Counted from the stretch's first letter, positions 33,486 to 44,437 are shown. The stretch: 64,000 nt of DNA from Streptomyces sp. NRRL S-244 (GCF_000717915.1 NZ_JOCX01000014.1:81109-145108), one strand, 5' to 3'. Notes: generated by a model not told the origin, from the letters alone. A program made the numbers and translations.

Positions 33486-33536
33486 GTGCCGCACCGGACG
33501 CACCTGCCCAAAAACGGGCCCGCCAGGAGGACGCCG

Positions 33537-34838
33537 ATGAGCGCGAGCAGCACCGCAGCAGCACCGCAGCCGAAGTGGTGGAGCGGCTTGTACCCGGGGC
33601 TGCAGAAGATGGGGCGAAGCCTCCAGCTGCCGATCGCGGTGCTGCCCGCGGCGGGCCTCCTCAACGGGCTCGGGCAGCCCGGCGTCTTCGGCGAGGAGGG
33701 CCTGAACTGGACGATCGTGTCGAAGGTGATGGTGGCCGCGGGCGGCGCGCTGCTGAACGCGGACATCGGCCTGCCGCTGCTGTTCTGCATCGGCGTCGCG
33801 ATCGGCATGGCGAAGAAGGCGGACGGTTCGACCGCCCTCGCGGCGGTGGCGGGCTTCCTGGTGTACCGGGGCGTGCTGCACGCCTTCCCCAACGACTGCC
33901 CGATCGGCACGAAGGCCGTCGGCGGCGGCTGCATCGGGCCGAACAACACCTTCGTGGAGTTCACGTACCAGAACCCGGGGGTGTTCGGGGGCATCATCAT
34001 GGGCCTGCTGGCGGCCTGGTTCTGGCAGCGGTTCCACCGGGTGAAGCTGGTCGACTGGCTGGGCTTCTTCAACGGCCGCCGGCTGGTCCCGATCATCATG
34101 TCGTTCGTCGCGATCGCGTTCGCGGCGCTCTGCCTGTGGATCTGGCCGCCGGTCGGCAGCGCGCTGGAGTCCTTCTCCGACTGGCTGGTGGGGCTGGGCT
34201 CCTGGGGCGGCGGCATCTTCGGCGTCGCCAACCGCGCGCTGCTGGTGATCGGCCTGCACCAGTTCCTGAACGTGCCGGTGTGGTTCCAGTTCGGCAGCTA
34301 CACCAAGCCGGACGGGACGACGGTGCACGGCGACATCAACATGTTCCTGGCGGGCGACCCCAACGCGGGGCTGTTCTTGACCGGCTTCTTCCCGATCATG
34401 ATGTTCGCGCTTCCGGCGGCGGCGCTGGCGATCACGCACTGCGCGAAGCCGCAGCGGCGCAAGGAGGTCGGCGGCCTGATGCTGTCGGTCGCCCTGACGT
34501 CCTTCGTCACGGGCATCACGGAGCCGCTGGAGTACTCGTTCCTCTTCGTGGCGCCGGCGCTGTACGTGATCCACGCGGTGCTGACGGGTGTGTCGATGGC
34601 GGTGACGTGGGCGCTGGGGGTGCACGACGGCTTCAGCTTCTCGGCGGGGCTGATCGACTACGTCATCAACTGGAGCCTGGCGACCAAGCCGTGGCTGATC
34701 ATCCCGATCGGGCTGGGCTTCGCGGTCGTCTACTACGCCGTCTTCCGCTTCGCGATCACGAAGTTCGACATCCCGACGCCGGGCCGGGAGTCGGACGAGG
34801 AGATCGCCGCCATGGAGGCGGAGAACACGAAGGCGTAA
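33537..34838 (+). CDS. nagE1: PTS EIIC permease for N-acetylglucosamine (NagE1-type)
   Basis: A 433-residue EIIC membrane protein with about ten helices. Glucose-family motifs include MGRSLQLPIAVLPAAGLL, KKADGSTALAAVAGFLVY, TGFFPIMMFALPAAALAI and SFVTGITEPLEYSFLFVAP (the conserved GITEP). It lacks EIIB and EIIA domains, which must come from NagF and Crr. The ATG at 33537 follows AGGAGG by 6 bases. It is paired with nagE2 downstream; in S. coelicolor NagE2 is the main GlcNAc transporter and NagE1 is less clear (from memory). Confidence 0.88.
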   Translation: MSASSTAAAPQPKWWSGLYPGLQKMGRSLQLPIAVLPAAGLLNGLGQPGVFGEEGLNWTIVSKVMVAAGGALLNADIGLPLLFCIGVAIGMAKKADGSTALAAVAGFLVYRGVLHAFPNDCPIGTKAVGGGCIGPNNTFVEFTYQNPGVFGGIIMGLLAAWFWQRFHRVKLVDWLGFFNGRRLVPIIMSFVAIAFAALCLWIWPPVGSALESFSDWLVGLGSWGGGIFGVANRALLVIGLHQFLNVPVWFQFGSYTKPDGTTVHGDINMFLAGDPNAGLFLTGFFPIMMFALPAAALAITHCAKPQRRKEVGGLMLSVALTSFVTGITEPLEYSFLFVAPALYVIHAVLTGVSMAVTWALGVHDGFSFSAGLIDYVINWSLATKPWLIIPIGLGFAVVYYAVFRFAITKFDIPTPGRESDEEIAAMEAENTKA

Positions 34839-34856
34839 CGAACCCCGCGCCGCGCG

Positions 34857-34886
34857 AGGCCCTCGGATCCACGGATCCGGGGGCCT
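34857..34886 (+). terminator. Terminator of nagE1
   Basis: AGGCCC-T-CGGATCC (34857-34870) pairs with GGATCCG-G-GGGCCT (34873-34886) with one mismatch, then TCCGCTT. It separates nagE1 from nagE2, which has its own promoter and DasR boxes. Confidence 0.7.
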
Positions 34887-34926
34887 TCCGCTTGTCCCGG
34901 GCCGCGGGTCGCCTCCGCGGACCGAG

Positions 34927-34942
34927 TGTGGTGTAGACCACA
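34927..34942. promoter_or_regulatory. DasR box upstream of nagE2, distal
   Basis: TGTGGTGTAGACCACA is a perfect palindrome in its core apart from the centre and fits the dre pattern. It is the first of three boxes before nagE2, 168 bases from the start codon. Confidence 0.75.
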
Positions 34943-34982
34943 GGAAATCGAAGGTTCCTTATCTATCCCCGACCATGCTACA

Positions 34983-34998
34983 ACTGGTCTACACCATC
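34983..34998. promoter_or_regulatory. DasR box upstream of nagE2, central
   Basis: ACTGGTCTACACCATC matches the dre consensus. It is one base from the next box, so DasR dimers would bind side by side. Confidence 0.85.
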
Positions 34999-34999
34999 A

Positions 35000-35015
35000 A
35001 TTGGTGTAGACCACG
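35000..35015. promoter_or_regulatory. DasR box upstream of nagE2, proximal
   Basis: ATTGGTGTAGACCACG is a dre in the opposite sense, 17 bases centre to centre from the previous box, giving nagE2 a double operator. Confidence 0.8.
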
Positions 35016-35109
35016 CAAGCCCGGTCCGGAGCTCGCGTACCCCCATTTTGAGACGCCGCCATCCCCCGTTGCACGCGCTGGGCGGCGCCTTGCCTTCTGG
35101 AGGAACCTC

Positions 35110-36366
<1,257 letters not shown>

Positions 36367-36383
36367 GCGCGGCCGCGTACGGC

Positions 36384-36421
36384 GAAGCCCCCGCTCTCCC
36401 TTCCGGGAGGGCGGGGGCTTC
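36384..36421. terminator. Perfect 17-bp terminator after nagE2
   Basis: GAAGCCCCCGCTCTCCC (36384-36400) pairs with GGGAGGGCGGGGGCTTC (36405-36421) around TTCC, one G-T apart from full complementarity. It sits between convergent nagE2 and the MBL hydrolase gene. Confidence 0.85.
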
Positions 36422-36451
36422 CTCGTGCGTACGGCCGGCCGAGGGCCGTGC

Positions 36452-37204
36452 TCAGACCTCGTAGACGGCGCCCGCGTACGCCAGGTCCACCGGGCCGTCG
36501 TAGACCGCGCGGGCGTCGGCCAGGTTCTGGCGGGCGTCCGTCCACGGCGGGACGTGCGTCAGGACGAGCCGGCCGACCTTGCCGCCGCGCGCGAACTCCC
36601 CGGCCTCGCGGCCGTTGAGGTGGAGGTCCGGGACGTCCTCCTTGCCGTGCGTGAAGGAGGCCTCGCACAGGAACAGGTCCGTGCCCTCGGCCAGCATCCC
36701 CAGCTCGGGGCAGGCGCCCGTGTCGCCGGAGTACGTCAGGGAGCGGCCGCCGTGTTCGACGCGGATGCCGTACGCCTCCACGGGATGGCTGACCCGCTCG
36801 GTGCGGACGGTGAACGGGCCGATCTCGAAGCTGCCGGACTTCAGGGTCCGGAAGTCGAAGACCTCGCTCATGGAGCGCTCGTCGGGGACGTCGTCGTACG
36901 CGGTCGTCAGGCGCTTCTCGGTGCCGTCGGGACCGTAGACGGGGATCGTGCCGCACCGGCCGCCCTCGTGGCGGTAGAAGCGGGCGACGAAGTACGCGCA
37001 CATGTCGATGCAGTGGTCCGCGTGCAGATGGCTCAGGAAGATCGCGTCGAGGTCGTAGAGACCGACGTGGCGCTGCAGCTCGCCCAGGGCGCCGTTGCCC
37101 ATGTCGAGGAGCAGCCGGAAGCCGTCGGCCTCGACGAGGTAGCTCGAGCAGGCCGATTCCGCGGACGGGAACGACCCCGAGCAGCCGACGACGGTGAGCT
37201 TCAT
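36452..37204 (-). CDS. MBL-fold metallo-hydrolase (RNase Z-like fold)
   Basis: A 250-residue metallo-beta-lactamase fold protein. MKLTVVGCSGSFPS opens it; the metal motif is LSHLHADHCIDM, with further His in VSHPVEAYG, Asp in LTYSGDTGACPEL and a late VLTHVPPW. This is the layout of the ElaC/RNase Z-type and cyclic-nucleotide phosphodiesterase-like hydrolases; no flexible arm is obvious. The ATG at 37204 follows GGAGG by 10 bases. The substrate is unknown. Confidence 0.87.
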   Translation of the reverse strand: MKLTVVGCSGSFPSAESACSSYLVEADGFRLLLDMGNGALGELQRHVGLYDLDAIFLSHLHADHCIDMCAYFVARFYRHEGGRCGTIPVYGPDGTEKRLTTAYDDVPDERSMSEVFDFRTLKSGSFEIGPFTVRTERVSHPVEAYGIRVEHGGRSLTYSGDTGACPELGMLAEGTDLFLCEASFTHGKEDVPDLHLNGREAGEFARGGKVGRLVLTHVPPWTDARQNLADARAVYDGPVDLAYAGAVYEV

Positions 37205-37443
37205 GGAGCGAGAACCTCCGGGGACGGTCCGTGGACGGAATGCGGGCCGTGCGTGGGTCGAGCGTAAGGCGCGAAACGTCAGGTCGCTCCTCCGCGGCAG
37301 GCCGTTGTGGGGGGAATCACCTGTGCTGTCACCCGGGGGAGCGACGGTGGGCACGGGCGTGCCGGTGCCGGGCCCGGCGCGCTTCCGGCGCGCTTGCGGC
37401 GCACTGCCGTGCCGGGGTGCTGGGGCGCGGCTACCTTCGGAAT

Positions 37444-37863
37444 ATGGACACGTCCTGGTGGCCCGCGGCGGTCGCGGTGGTGGCCGTGGTGCTGGTGGTA
37501 CTGGTCGCGGGGCGGCGGCCGGGGCGCGCCCGGCGGGCCCCGCCGCCGCACGGGCCGGGCGCGGCGCCGCAGCCGCGGGCCGGTGAGCTGTGGTGTCTCG
37601 CGGACGGGCGGCTGTGCCTGGTGCTGGCGGTGGCGTCCGTACGGGCGCACCGGGCTCGGGTCGCGTGGATCACCGGGAAGTACGACGACCGGCGGGCCGG
37701 GGTGATCCCGCTGCCGCCGGGGACCGTGGGGTCGCAGGGCCGGGCGGGCTTCCTGGAGGCGGACCGGCCGGCGGAGGTGTGGGTGTGGGAGTTCCGGAAC
37801 CGGCTGGGAGTCCTGGATCCCGCGGTGTGGGACGAGGTCAAGGGACTCGGAGGCGGTGCGTGA
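37444..37863 (+). CDS. Membrane-anchored protein with possible PemK/MazF-like domain
   Basis: A 139-residue protein: N-terminal membrane helix (WPAAVAVVAVVLVVLVAG), a Pro/Arg-rich linker, then a small beta-rich domain starting RAGELWCLADGRLCLVLAV and including AGVIPLPPGT. The GELW opening and strand order recall PemK/MazF, but RNase residues cannot be confirmed. ATG at 37444 chosen; upstream extension is low-complexity. It overlaps the DUF488 gene by 4 bases, so the pair is cotranslated. Confidence 0.55.
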   Translation: MDTSWWPAAVAVVAVVLVVLVAGRRPGRARRAPPPHGPGAAPQPRAGELWCLADGRLCLVLAVASVRAHRARVAWITGKYDDRRAGVIPLPPGTVGSQGRAGFLEADRPAEVWVWEFRNRLGVLDPAVWDEVKGLGGGA

Positions 37864-38210
37864 TCCGGTTGCGGCGTGTGTACGACCCCCCGGAGCCGGG
37901 GGCCGACGGCGTGAGGGTCCTCGTGGACCGGCTGTGGCCGCGGGGTCTGGCCAAGGCGGCGGCCGCGGTGGACCGGTGGCCGAAGGCGGTGACCCCGTCC
38001 GGCGAGCTGCGCAAGTGGTTCCACGGGGGCGGGGGCTCGGCGCAGGAGTTCCGGGCCCGCTACGAGGCGGAGCTGGCGGAGCCGGAGGCGGCGGCGGAAC
38101 TGGCCCGCCTGCGCACGCTGGCCGAGGCGGGCCCGGTCACCCTCCTGACCGCGGTCAAGGACCCCGCGTCGAGCCACGCCGCCGTTCTGGCGGAGCTGCT
38201 GTCCGGCTGA
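37860..38210 (+). CDS. DUF488 family protein
   Basis: A 116-residue protein with family motifs RVYDPPEPGADGVRVLVDRLWPRGLAK, DRWPKAVTPSGELRKWFHG and VTLLTAVKDPASSHAAVLAELL. DUF488 proteins are small, soluble and of uncertain function; some are linked to haem or nucleic-acid binding. The GTG at 37860 overlaps the previous stop (GTGA). Confidence 0.88.
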   Translation: MIRLRRVYDPPEPGADGVRVLVDRLWPRGLAKAAAAVDRWPKAVTPSGELRKWFHGGGGSAQEFRARYEAELAEPEAAAELARLRTLAEAGPVTLLTAVKDPASSHAAVLAELLSG

Positions 38211-38240
38211 CCGGCTGACCGGCTGTCCGGCTGAACGGCT
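38203..38240. repeat. CCGGCTGA octanucleotide repeats
   Basis: Four full units and a partial of CCGGCTGA/T run directly from the stop codon of the DUF488 gene; the stop TGA is part of the first unit. Confidence 0.8.
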
Positions 38241-38253
38241 CCGCCGGGCGGGG

Positions 38254-38280
38254 CCCCGCGCCTCGGACGCCGGCGGGGCC
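38254..38280. repeat. Inverted copy of the 1671/1706 dispersed repeat
   Basis: On the minus strand this reads GGCCCCGCCGGCGTCCGAGG then CGCGGGG, differing from the copies at 1671-1736 mainly by GTCCG for GTTTG. It forms a GC-rich hairpin between the convergent DUF488 and cysM genes and may act as their terminator. Confidence 0.75.
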
Positions 38281-38288
38281 GGTGCGGC

Positions 38289-39526
<1,238 letters not shown>

Positions 39527-39568
39527 GGCAGGCTCCAGTGGTGAAGTAAGGCGGGAGGGGCATAAGGG

Positions 39569-39593
39569 CGCGCGGCGCAAGGGCCCCCGCGCG
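39569..39593 (-). promoter_or_regulatory. Hairpin between leader peptide and cysO
   Basis: CGCGCGG and CCGCGCG (39569-39575 with 39587-39593) form a perfect 7-bp stem with an 11-base loop, 15 bases after the leader-peptide stop and 42 before the cysO start. It could act as an attenuator or translation block coupled to the leader. Confidence 0.45.
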
Positions 39594-39607
39594 AGGGGCT
39601 GTGGTGC

Positions 39608-39715
39608 TCAGGCGGCAGGACAGATGCTGCTGGCGAGACGGCACAGGTCGACGTGCAGCCGCGCCACGAGCAGCAGCCTGCCGGGCGTCTCGATGCTCAC
39701 GTCGTGGGGAACCAT
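39608..39715 (-). CDS. 35-residue leader peptide of the cysO-cysM operon
   Basis: An ATG at 39715 opens a short frame ending TGA at 39610-39608. It reads MVPHDVSIETPGRLLLVARL then HVDLCRLASSICPAA. The RLHVDLCRLAS block is the signature of a putative leader-peptide family found before sulfur-metabolism genes in Streptomyces (from memory). The Cys codons (residues 25 and 32) could sense cysteinyl-tRNA by ribosome stalling. It lies 81 bases upstream of cysO. It is too short for most gene finders. Confidence 0.75.
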   Translation of the reverse strand: MVPHDVSIETPGRLLLVARLHVDLCRLASSICPAA

Positions 39716-39792
39716 GCGGTCATGTTAACGATTCCCGGTCCCCCGTTTGGAGTGTGATCCCGCATCGTGGACGCAAACCGCTCACATCGTGG

Positions 39793-40215
39793 TCAGTAGC
39801 CCTCCACGACCTGCACTTCTTCCTCCGTGATGACGCCTTCGACGATCCGGTACGAGCGGAACTGGAACTCGCCGAGGCCGTCGGTGTCCGCCGTGGAGAC
39901 CAGGACGTAGTGCGCGCCGGGCTCGTTCGCGTACGTGACGTCCGTACGGGAGGGGTAGGCCTCGGTCGCGGTGTGCGAGTGGTAGACGATCACGGGCTCC
40001 TCGTCCCGGTCGTCGAGCTCGCGGTAGAGCTTCAGCAGATCCTTCGAGTCGAACTCGTAGAACGTGGGCGAGCGGGCCGCGTTGAGCATCGGGACGAACC
40101 GCTCGGGGCGGTCGGTGCCGGCCGGTCCGGCCACGACGCCGCAGGCCTCGTCGGGGTGGTCCTTGCGGGCGTGCTCGACGATCCGGTCGTACAGCGCCTG
40201 GGTGAGGGTCAGCAT
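39793..40215 (-). CDS. mec: JAMM/M67 zinc metalloprotease of the CysO pathway
   Basis: A 140-residue JAMM-fold peptidase. The zinc motif is complete: Glu23 (DEACGVVAG), HSH at 79-81, Ser89 and Asp92 (HxHx7SxxD). Mec of M. tuberculosis frees cysteine from CysO-cysteine; relatives also trim carrier tails. The gene starts at ATG 40215 and lies upstream of the leader peptide and cysO on the same strand. A strong terminator separates it from the permease gene upstream. Confidence 0.92.
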   Translation of the reverse strand: MLTLTQALYDRIVEHARKDHPDEACGVVAGPAGTDRPERFVPMLNAARSPTFYEFDSKDLLKLYRELDDRDEEPVIVYHSHTATEAYPSRTDVTYANEPGAHYVLVSTADTDGLGEFQFRSYRIVEGVITEEEVQVVEGY

Positions 40216-40235
40216 GGTCGACAGGATAAGCAGAC

Positions 40236-40272
40236 GGGCCCTCCCGTACCGAGGTGTGGTACGGGAGGGCCC
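40236..40272 (-). terminator. Perfect 15-bp terminator between permease and mec
   Basis: GGGCCCTCCCGTACC (40236-40250) pairs with GGTACGGGAGGGCCC (40258-40272) around a 7-base loop. It ends the permease transcript before mec. Confidence 0.85.
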
Positions 40273-40291
40273 GGATGCTGGACAGAGTCGG

Positions 40292-41752
40292 TCAGGCGAC
40301 GGGCTCCGAGGCCCTGTCGGCCTTGTTGAACGCGGCTCCGGCCGGGTTGCGCTTCTTGAGCACCAGGTAGGAGACGCCCAGGATCAGGCCCCACAGCGGC
40401 GCGCAGTACAGCGAGACGCGGGAGTCCTTGTCGATGCCCATCATCACGATGACCATGCCGATGAACAGCAGGGCGAACCAGCTGGTCCACGGGGCGCCGG
40501 GGGCGCGGAAGGCGGACTGCGGCAGCTCGCCGCGGTCGGCCTTGGCGCGGTAGCGGATCTGGCAGACCAGGATCATGATCCAGGCCCACATGCCGGAGAT
40601 GGTGGCGAAGGAGACGACGTAGTCGAAGGCCTTGCCCGGGGCGACGTAGTTGATCCAGACGCCGACCAGCATCAGCGCGGCGGAGAAGGTGGTGCCCACG
40701 AGCGGGGTGCCGCTCTTGGTGAGCTTGGTGAAGAACTTCGGGCCCTGGCCGTTGAGCGCGAGGTCGCGCAGCATGCGGCCGGTGGAGTACATGCCCGAGT
40801 TGCAGGAGGAGAGCGCGGCGGTCAGCACGACGAAGTTGACGATCGCGGCGCCGACGCCGAGGCCCATCTTCTCGAAGGCCAGCACGAACGGGCTCTCGCC
40901 CGCCTTGAAGTTGGACCACGGGATGACCGACATGATCATGATGAGCGCGCCGACGTAGAAGACGGCGATGCGCCACGGCACGGTGTTGATGGCCTTGGGC
41001 AGGGTCTTCTCGGGGTCCTTGGACTCGCCGGCGGTGACGCCGACCAGCTCGACCGCCAGGAAGGCGAACATGACGATCTGGAGCGTCATCAGCGTCTCGC
41101 CGATGCCGTTGGGGAAGAAGCCGCGGTCGCTCCAGAGGTTGGAGACGGAGGCGGTGGCGGCGGCGTCGGAGAAGCCGACGGTGAGGATGCCGGCGCAGAT
41201 CAGGATCATGCCGACGATGGCGGTGACCTTGACCATGGAGAACCAGAACTCCAGCTCACCGAAGAGCTTCACGGAGATCAGGTTGGCGGCGTAGAGGATG
41301 ACCGTGAAGATCAGCGCGTAGGCCCACTGCGGGAAGCTGTCGTGGGTCCAGTACGACATGTACTTGGCCGCGGCCGTCACCTCGGTGATGCCGGTGACCA
41401 CCCAGAAGAGCCAGTACGTCCAGCCGGTGGCGTACCCCCAGAAGGGGCCGAGGAACTCCCGGGCGTAGTCCGAGAAGGAGCCCGAGACCGGGCGGTACAT
41501 CAGCAGCTCGCCGAGGGCGCGCATGATGAAGAAGATGACCAGGCCCGCGATGGCGTAGGCCAGGATCAGGCTGGGTCCGGCCTTCGAGATCGCCTTGCCG
41601 GCGCCCAGGAAGAGGCCGGTGCCGATGGCTCCGCCGATCGCGATCATCTGGATCTGGCGGGCTCCGAGTGCGCGGTGGTAACCCTCGCCACCCTCGGCCG
41701 CGGCGCCCTCGCCGGGCGTCTTGTCGTGCTGCTCGACCTGCACAGAGGTCAT
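40292..41752 (-). CDS. APC-family amino acid permease
   Basis: A 486-residue transporter with twelve predicted helices. ALGARQIQMIAIGGAIGTGLFLGAGKAISKAGPS is the classic first-helix signature of the AAT subgroup; FVVLTAALSSCNSGMYSTGRML and MILVCQIRYR are further family marks. It carries amino acids into the cell with protons; specificity (GabP, AroP, CycA types) cannot be set. ATG at 41752. It has a long upstream region with palindromes. Confidence 0.9.
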   Translation of the reverse strand: MTSVQVEQHDKTPGEGAAAEGGEGYHRALGARQIQMIAIGGAIGTGLFLGAGKAISKAGPSLILAYAIAGLVIFFIMRALGELLMYRPVSGSFSDYAREFLGPFWGYATGWTYWLFWVVTGITEVTAAAKYMSYWTHDSFPQWAYALIFTVILYAANLISVKLFGELEFWFSMVKVTAIVGMILICAGILTVGFSDAAATASVSNLWSDRGFFPNGIGETLMTLQIVMFAFLAVELVGVTAGESKDPEKTLPKAINTVPWRIAVFYVGALIMIMSVIPWSNFKAGESPFVLAFEKMGLGVGAAIVNFVVLTAALSSCNSGMYSTGRMLRDLALNGQGPKFFTKLTKSGTPLVGTTFSAALMLVGVWINYVAPGKAFDYVVSFATISGMWAWIMILVCQIRYRAKADRGELPQSAFRAPGAPWTSWFALLFIGMVIVMMGIDKDSRVSLYCAPLWGLILGVSYLVLKKRNPAGAAFNKADRASEPVA

Positions 41753-42092
41753 GTCTTGGTGCGCCTTTCTCCACGCCGACCCGCGCCTTCGAAGGCAGCG
41801 GATCGGGTCCTCGATCCCCCCGGATACGGATGGAGTTGCACCCGGCGGTCAGCCGGTTCAAGCGGGCCGGGGGACATGGGTGGCGCCCCGTCGGCGGTCG
41901 TGAAGATTTATCACGGGCTTACGGGTGTCGGAGGCGCGGAAAAGTGACCTGGAGCACAATAAATTCAGGACATAGGTCCTGAAGCGCGTCAGACCACCGC
42001 ATCGCGGTGATCTGATCGTTATCCGGATTTGAGCGTCCGCTGAGCGAACGGCGCCCGCTCCGGCGGCTGCCCCGTTGGTTCACTGCGGGGGC
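41753..42092. other. 340-base region upstream of permease with palindromes
   Basis: No gene is seen. The stretch lies between the permease start and the end of the DUF2017 gene on the same strand, so it contains the permease promoter. AT-rich 41935-41970 (ACAATAAATTC) stands out. Besides the palindrome at 41965-41984, CACCGC-ATC-GCGGTG at 41996-42010 is a second inverted repeat. Confidence 0.6.
41965..41984. promoter_or_regulatory. Operator-like palindrome upstream of permease
   Basis: TTCAGGAC and GTCCTGAA form a perfect 8-bp inverted repeat around ATAG. It lies in an AT-rich patch 213 bases from the permease start. It looks like a dimer-binding site for a GntR- or Lrp-type regulator; which one is unknown. 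Confidence 0.5.
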
Positions 42093-42713
42093 TCAGAGCG
42101 TTTCGATGAGCGTCTCCTGGAGGCCACCGAGCCACAGGTACGCCATCACCATCGGCTTGCGCGGATCGTCGTCCGGCAGCCGGAAGAGCATCGCGCTCTC
42201 GTCGTCCTCGGTGATGTCGAGCCGGGCCGCGATGGTCAGGCGCAGGTCGTTGAGCGCGCCCAGCCAGCGCAGCGGGAGCTCTCCGGTGAGCTCCAGCACC
42301 GCGGCCGCCCCCTCGCCGCCGGGCGTGAGCCCGTCCAGGCTCCGTACGACGGCCAGCGCGTCCTCGCGCTTGCGGGCGCGCAGGTCGTTCTCGGTGAACC
42401 GGCGGAACTCCGCCGACCGGGTGGCCAGCTCGGCCGGGTCGACGCCCTGGTCCTCGGGGCCGGGGCCGCCGTAGGCGTCGGGGAAGAGCCGGATCAGCGC
42501 GGGGTCGGAGGGCCGCTCGGTGGGCCCCTGGTTGCCCTCGGCGAACAGCACGGCCAGCGGGTCGGCGTCCTCTTCGGGCTCGGGCGCGCCCGGTCCGATG
42601 AGCTCCAGCAGCTGCACGGCCAGCGAGCGCAGGATGGAGATCTCGATCTCGTCCAGCGCGATGGCGGCGCCGCCGCCCTTCAGGGCTTCGAACATCCCGG
42701 TGGAGCGCCCCAT
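42093..42713 (-). CDS. DUF2017 family protein
   Basis: A 206-residue protein: LDEIEISILRSLAVQLLELI near the start, SDPALIRLFPDAY, and WLGALNDLRLTIAARLDITEDD near the end are DUF2017 hallmarks. The family always sits beside clpS in actinobacteria, so a link to ClpS/ClpAP substrate delivery is inferred. The ATG at 42713 overlaps the clpS stop by one base (TGATG), so it is made by re-initiation after clpS. Confidence 0.88.
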   Translation of the reverse strand: MGRSTGMFEALKGGGAAIALDEIEISILRSLAVQLLELIGPGAPEPEEDADPLAVLFAEGNQGPTERPSDPALIRLFPDAYGGPGPEDQGVDPAELATRSAEFRRFTENDLRARKREDALAVVRSLDGLTPGGEGAAAVLELTGELPLRWLGALNDLRLTIAARLDITEDDESAMLFRLPDDDPRKPMVMAYLWLGGLQETLIETL

Positions 42714-43027
42714 CAGAAGCGGTCCTGGGAGAGGGTCGCCCACAGGCCGTAGCCGTGCATGGCCTGCACGTCGCGCTCCATTTCCTCGCGGCTGCCGCTG
42801 GACACGACCGCCCTCCCCTTGTGGTGGACGTCGAGCATCAGCTTGTGCGCCTTGTCCTTCGAATAGCCGAAGTACGCCTGGAACACGTACGTCACGTAGC
42901 TCATGAGGTTGACCGGGTCGTTGTGCACCAGGGTCACCCAGGGGACGTCGGGTTCAGGGACAGCGAAGGTCTCTTCGGCCGACTCGGTGCGTTCGATCTC
43001 AATGGGAGCAACACTCACTTGTCCCAT
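42713..43027 (-). CDS. clpS: ATP-dependent Clp protease adaptor ClpS
   Basis: A 104-residue adaptor that hands N-degron proteins to the Clp unfoldase. The core [45 protein letters not shown] is textbook ClpS, with the Asn-Asp and Met of the N-degron pocket. The start at ATG 43027 has a weak ribosome site; GTG at 43018 is possible. It diverges from pncB across 81 bases. Confidence 0.95.
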   Translation of the reverse strand: MGQVSVAPIEIERTESAEETFAVPEPDVPWVTLVHNDPVNLMSYVTYVFQAYFGYSKDKAHKLMLDVHHKGRAVVSSGSREEMERDVQAMHGYGLWATLSQDRF

Positions 43028-43108
43028 GCTGCCACTGCGACCGGCCGGTCGCACAAACGGGTCCCGAGATCTCGTCACTTTGACGAAATGTGCGCTAGCA
43101 TCCGAGGC

Positions 43109-44437
43109 ATGAACCCTGCGGACCTGGGCCTGCCGGTGGACGTGCCGTCGACAGCGCTCTTCACGGATCATTACGAGCTCACGATGCTGCAGGCCGCCCT
43201 GGCGAACGGCACCGCCGACCGCCGGTCGGTCTTCGAGGTCTTCACCCGGCGGCTGCCCGAGGGGCGCCGCTACGGGGTGGTGGCGGGCACCGGCCGCGTC
43301 CTGGACGCGGTGGAGAACTTCCGCTTCGACGCGGCCGTGCTGGAGTTCCTGCGCGAGCGTGCCGTCGTCGACATGCGGACGCTGGACTGGCTGGCCTCGT
43401 ACCGCTTCTCGGGCGACATCTGGGGCTACCCGGAGGGCGAGGTCTACTTCCCCGGCTCGCCGATCCTGCGCGTCGAGGGCAGCTTCGCCGAGTGCGTGCT
43501 GCTGGAGACCGTGATCCTGTCGATCCTGAACCACGACTCGGCGATCGCGGCCGCCGCCTCCCGGATGGCCTCGGCGGCCGGCGGGCGGCCGCTGATCGAG
43601 ATGGGCGCGCGGCGCACGCACGAGCTGGCCGCGGTGGCCGCCTCGCGGGCCGCGTACGTCGGCGGCTTCACCTCCACCTCGGACCTGGCGGCCGGCTTCC
43701 GGTACGGGATCCCGACGGTCGGGACCTCGGCGCACGCCTTCACCCTGGTGCACGACACCGAACGGGACGCCTTCCAGGCCCAGGTGGCCTCGCTGGGCAG
43801 CGGGACCACGCTGCTGGTGGACACGTACGACGTGGCGGAAGCCGTACGGACGGCCGTCGAGGTCGCCGGTACGGGGCTGGGCGCGGTCCGGATCGACTCC
43901 GGCGACCTGCTGCTCGTCGCGCACCGGGTGCGCCAGCAGCTCGACGAGCTGGGGGCGACGGGGACGCGGATCGTGGTGACCTCGGACCTGGACGAGTACG
44001 CGATCGCCTCGCTGGCGGCGGCTCCGGTGGACGCGTACGGGGTCGGCACCCAGCTGGTGACGGGCAGCGGGCACCCCACGTGCTCGATGGTCTACAAGCT
44101 GGTGGCGCGGGCCACGTCGGCGGACCCGAAGGCGCCGCTGGTGCCGGTGGCGAAGAAGTCCACGGGCGGGAAGACCTCGATCGGCGGCCGCAAGTGGGCG
44201 GCGCGGCGGACGGACGCGGAGGGGGTCGCGGAGGCGGAGGTGGTCGGGACCGGCGCGGTCCCGGCGGCGCTCGCGGACGCCCAGCTCCTGGTCCAGCTGG
44301 TGAAGGCGGGCGAGGTGGTCGCCCGCGAGCCCCTGGAGGCGGCCCGCGCCCGCCACCGCGAGGCCTGCGCCGGCCTCCCCCTCTCGGCGACGCAGCTCTC
44401 GCGCGGCGAGCCGGTCATCCCGACGGAGTACGCCTAG
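43109..44437 (+). CDS. pncB: Nicotinate phosphoribosyltransferase
   Basis: A 442-residue enzyme of the Preiss-Handler NAD salvage route, joining nicotinate and PRPP with ATP. Motifs: [74 protein letters not shown] and [11 protein letters not shown]. The His in GTSAHAF is the autophosphorylated residue position. ATG at 43109. It is followed 76 bases later by a nicotinamidase gene, forming a functional pair. Confidence 0.95.
   Translation: MNPADLGLPVDVPSTALFTDHYELTMLQAALANGTADRRSVFEVFTRRLPEGRRYGVVAGTGRVLDAVENFRFDAAVLEFLRERAVVDMRTLDWLASYRFSGDIWGYPEGEVYFPGSPILRVEGSFAECVLLETVILSILNHDSAIAAAASRMASAAGGRPLIEMGARRTHELAAVAASRAAYVGGFTSTSDLAAGFRYGIPTVGTSAHAFTLVHDTERDAFQAQVASLGSGTTLLVDTYDVAEAVRTAVEVAGTGLGAVRIDSGDLLLVAHRVRQQLDELGATGTRIVVTSDLDEYAIASLAAAPVDAYGVGTQLVTGSGHPTCSMVYKLVARATSADPKAPLVPVAKKSTGGKTSIGGRKWAARRTDAEGVAEAEVVGTGAVPAALADAQLLVQLVKAGEVVAREPLEAARARHREACAGLPLSATQLSRGEPVIPTEYA

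Noticed and set aside
37279..37443. Extension of the 37444 gene upstream to about 37231
   Set aside because: The added residues are low-complexity and would place a poor N-terminus before a clear membrane helix that begins naturally at 37444.
43073..43101. TTGACG and TAGCAT as a promoter for pncB
   Set aside because: The two boxes are only 10 bases apart, too close for a sigma-70 promoter.
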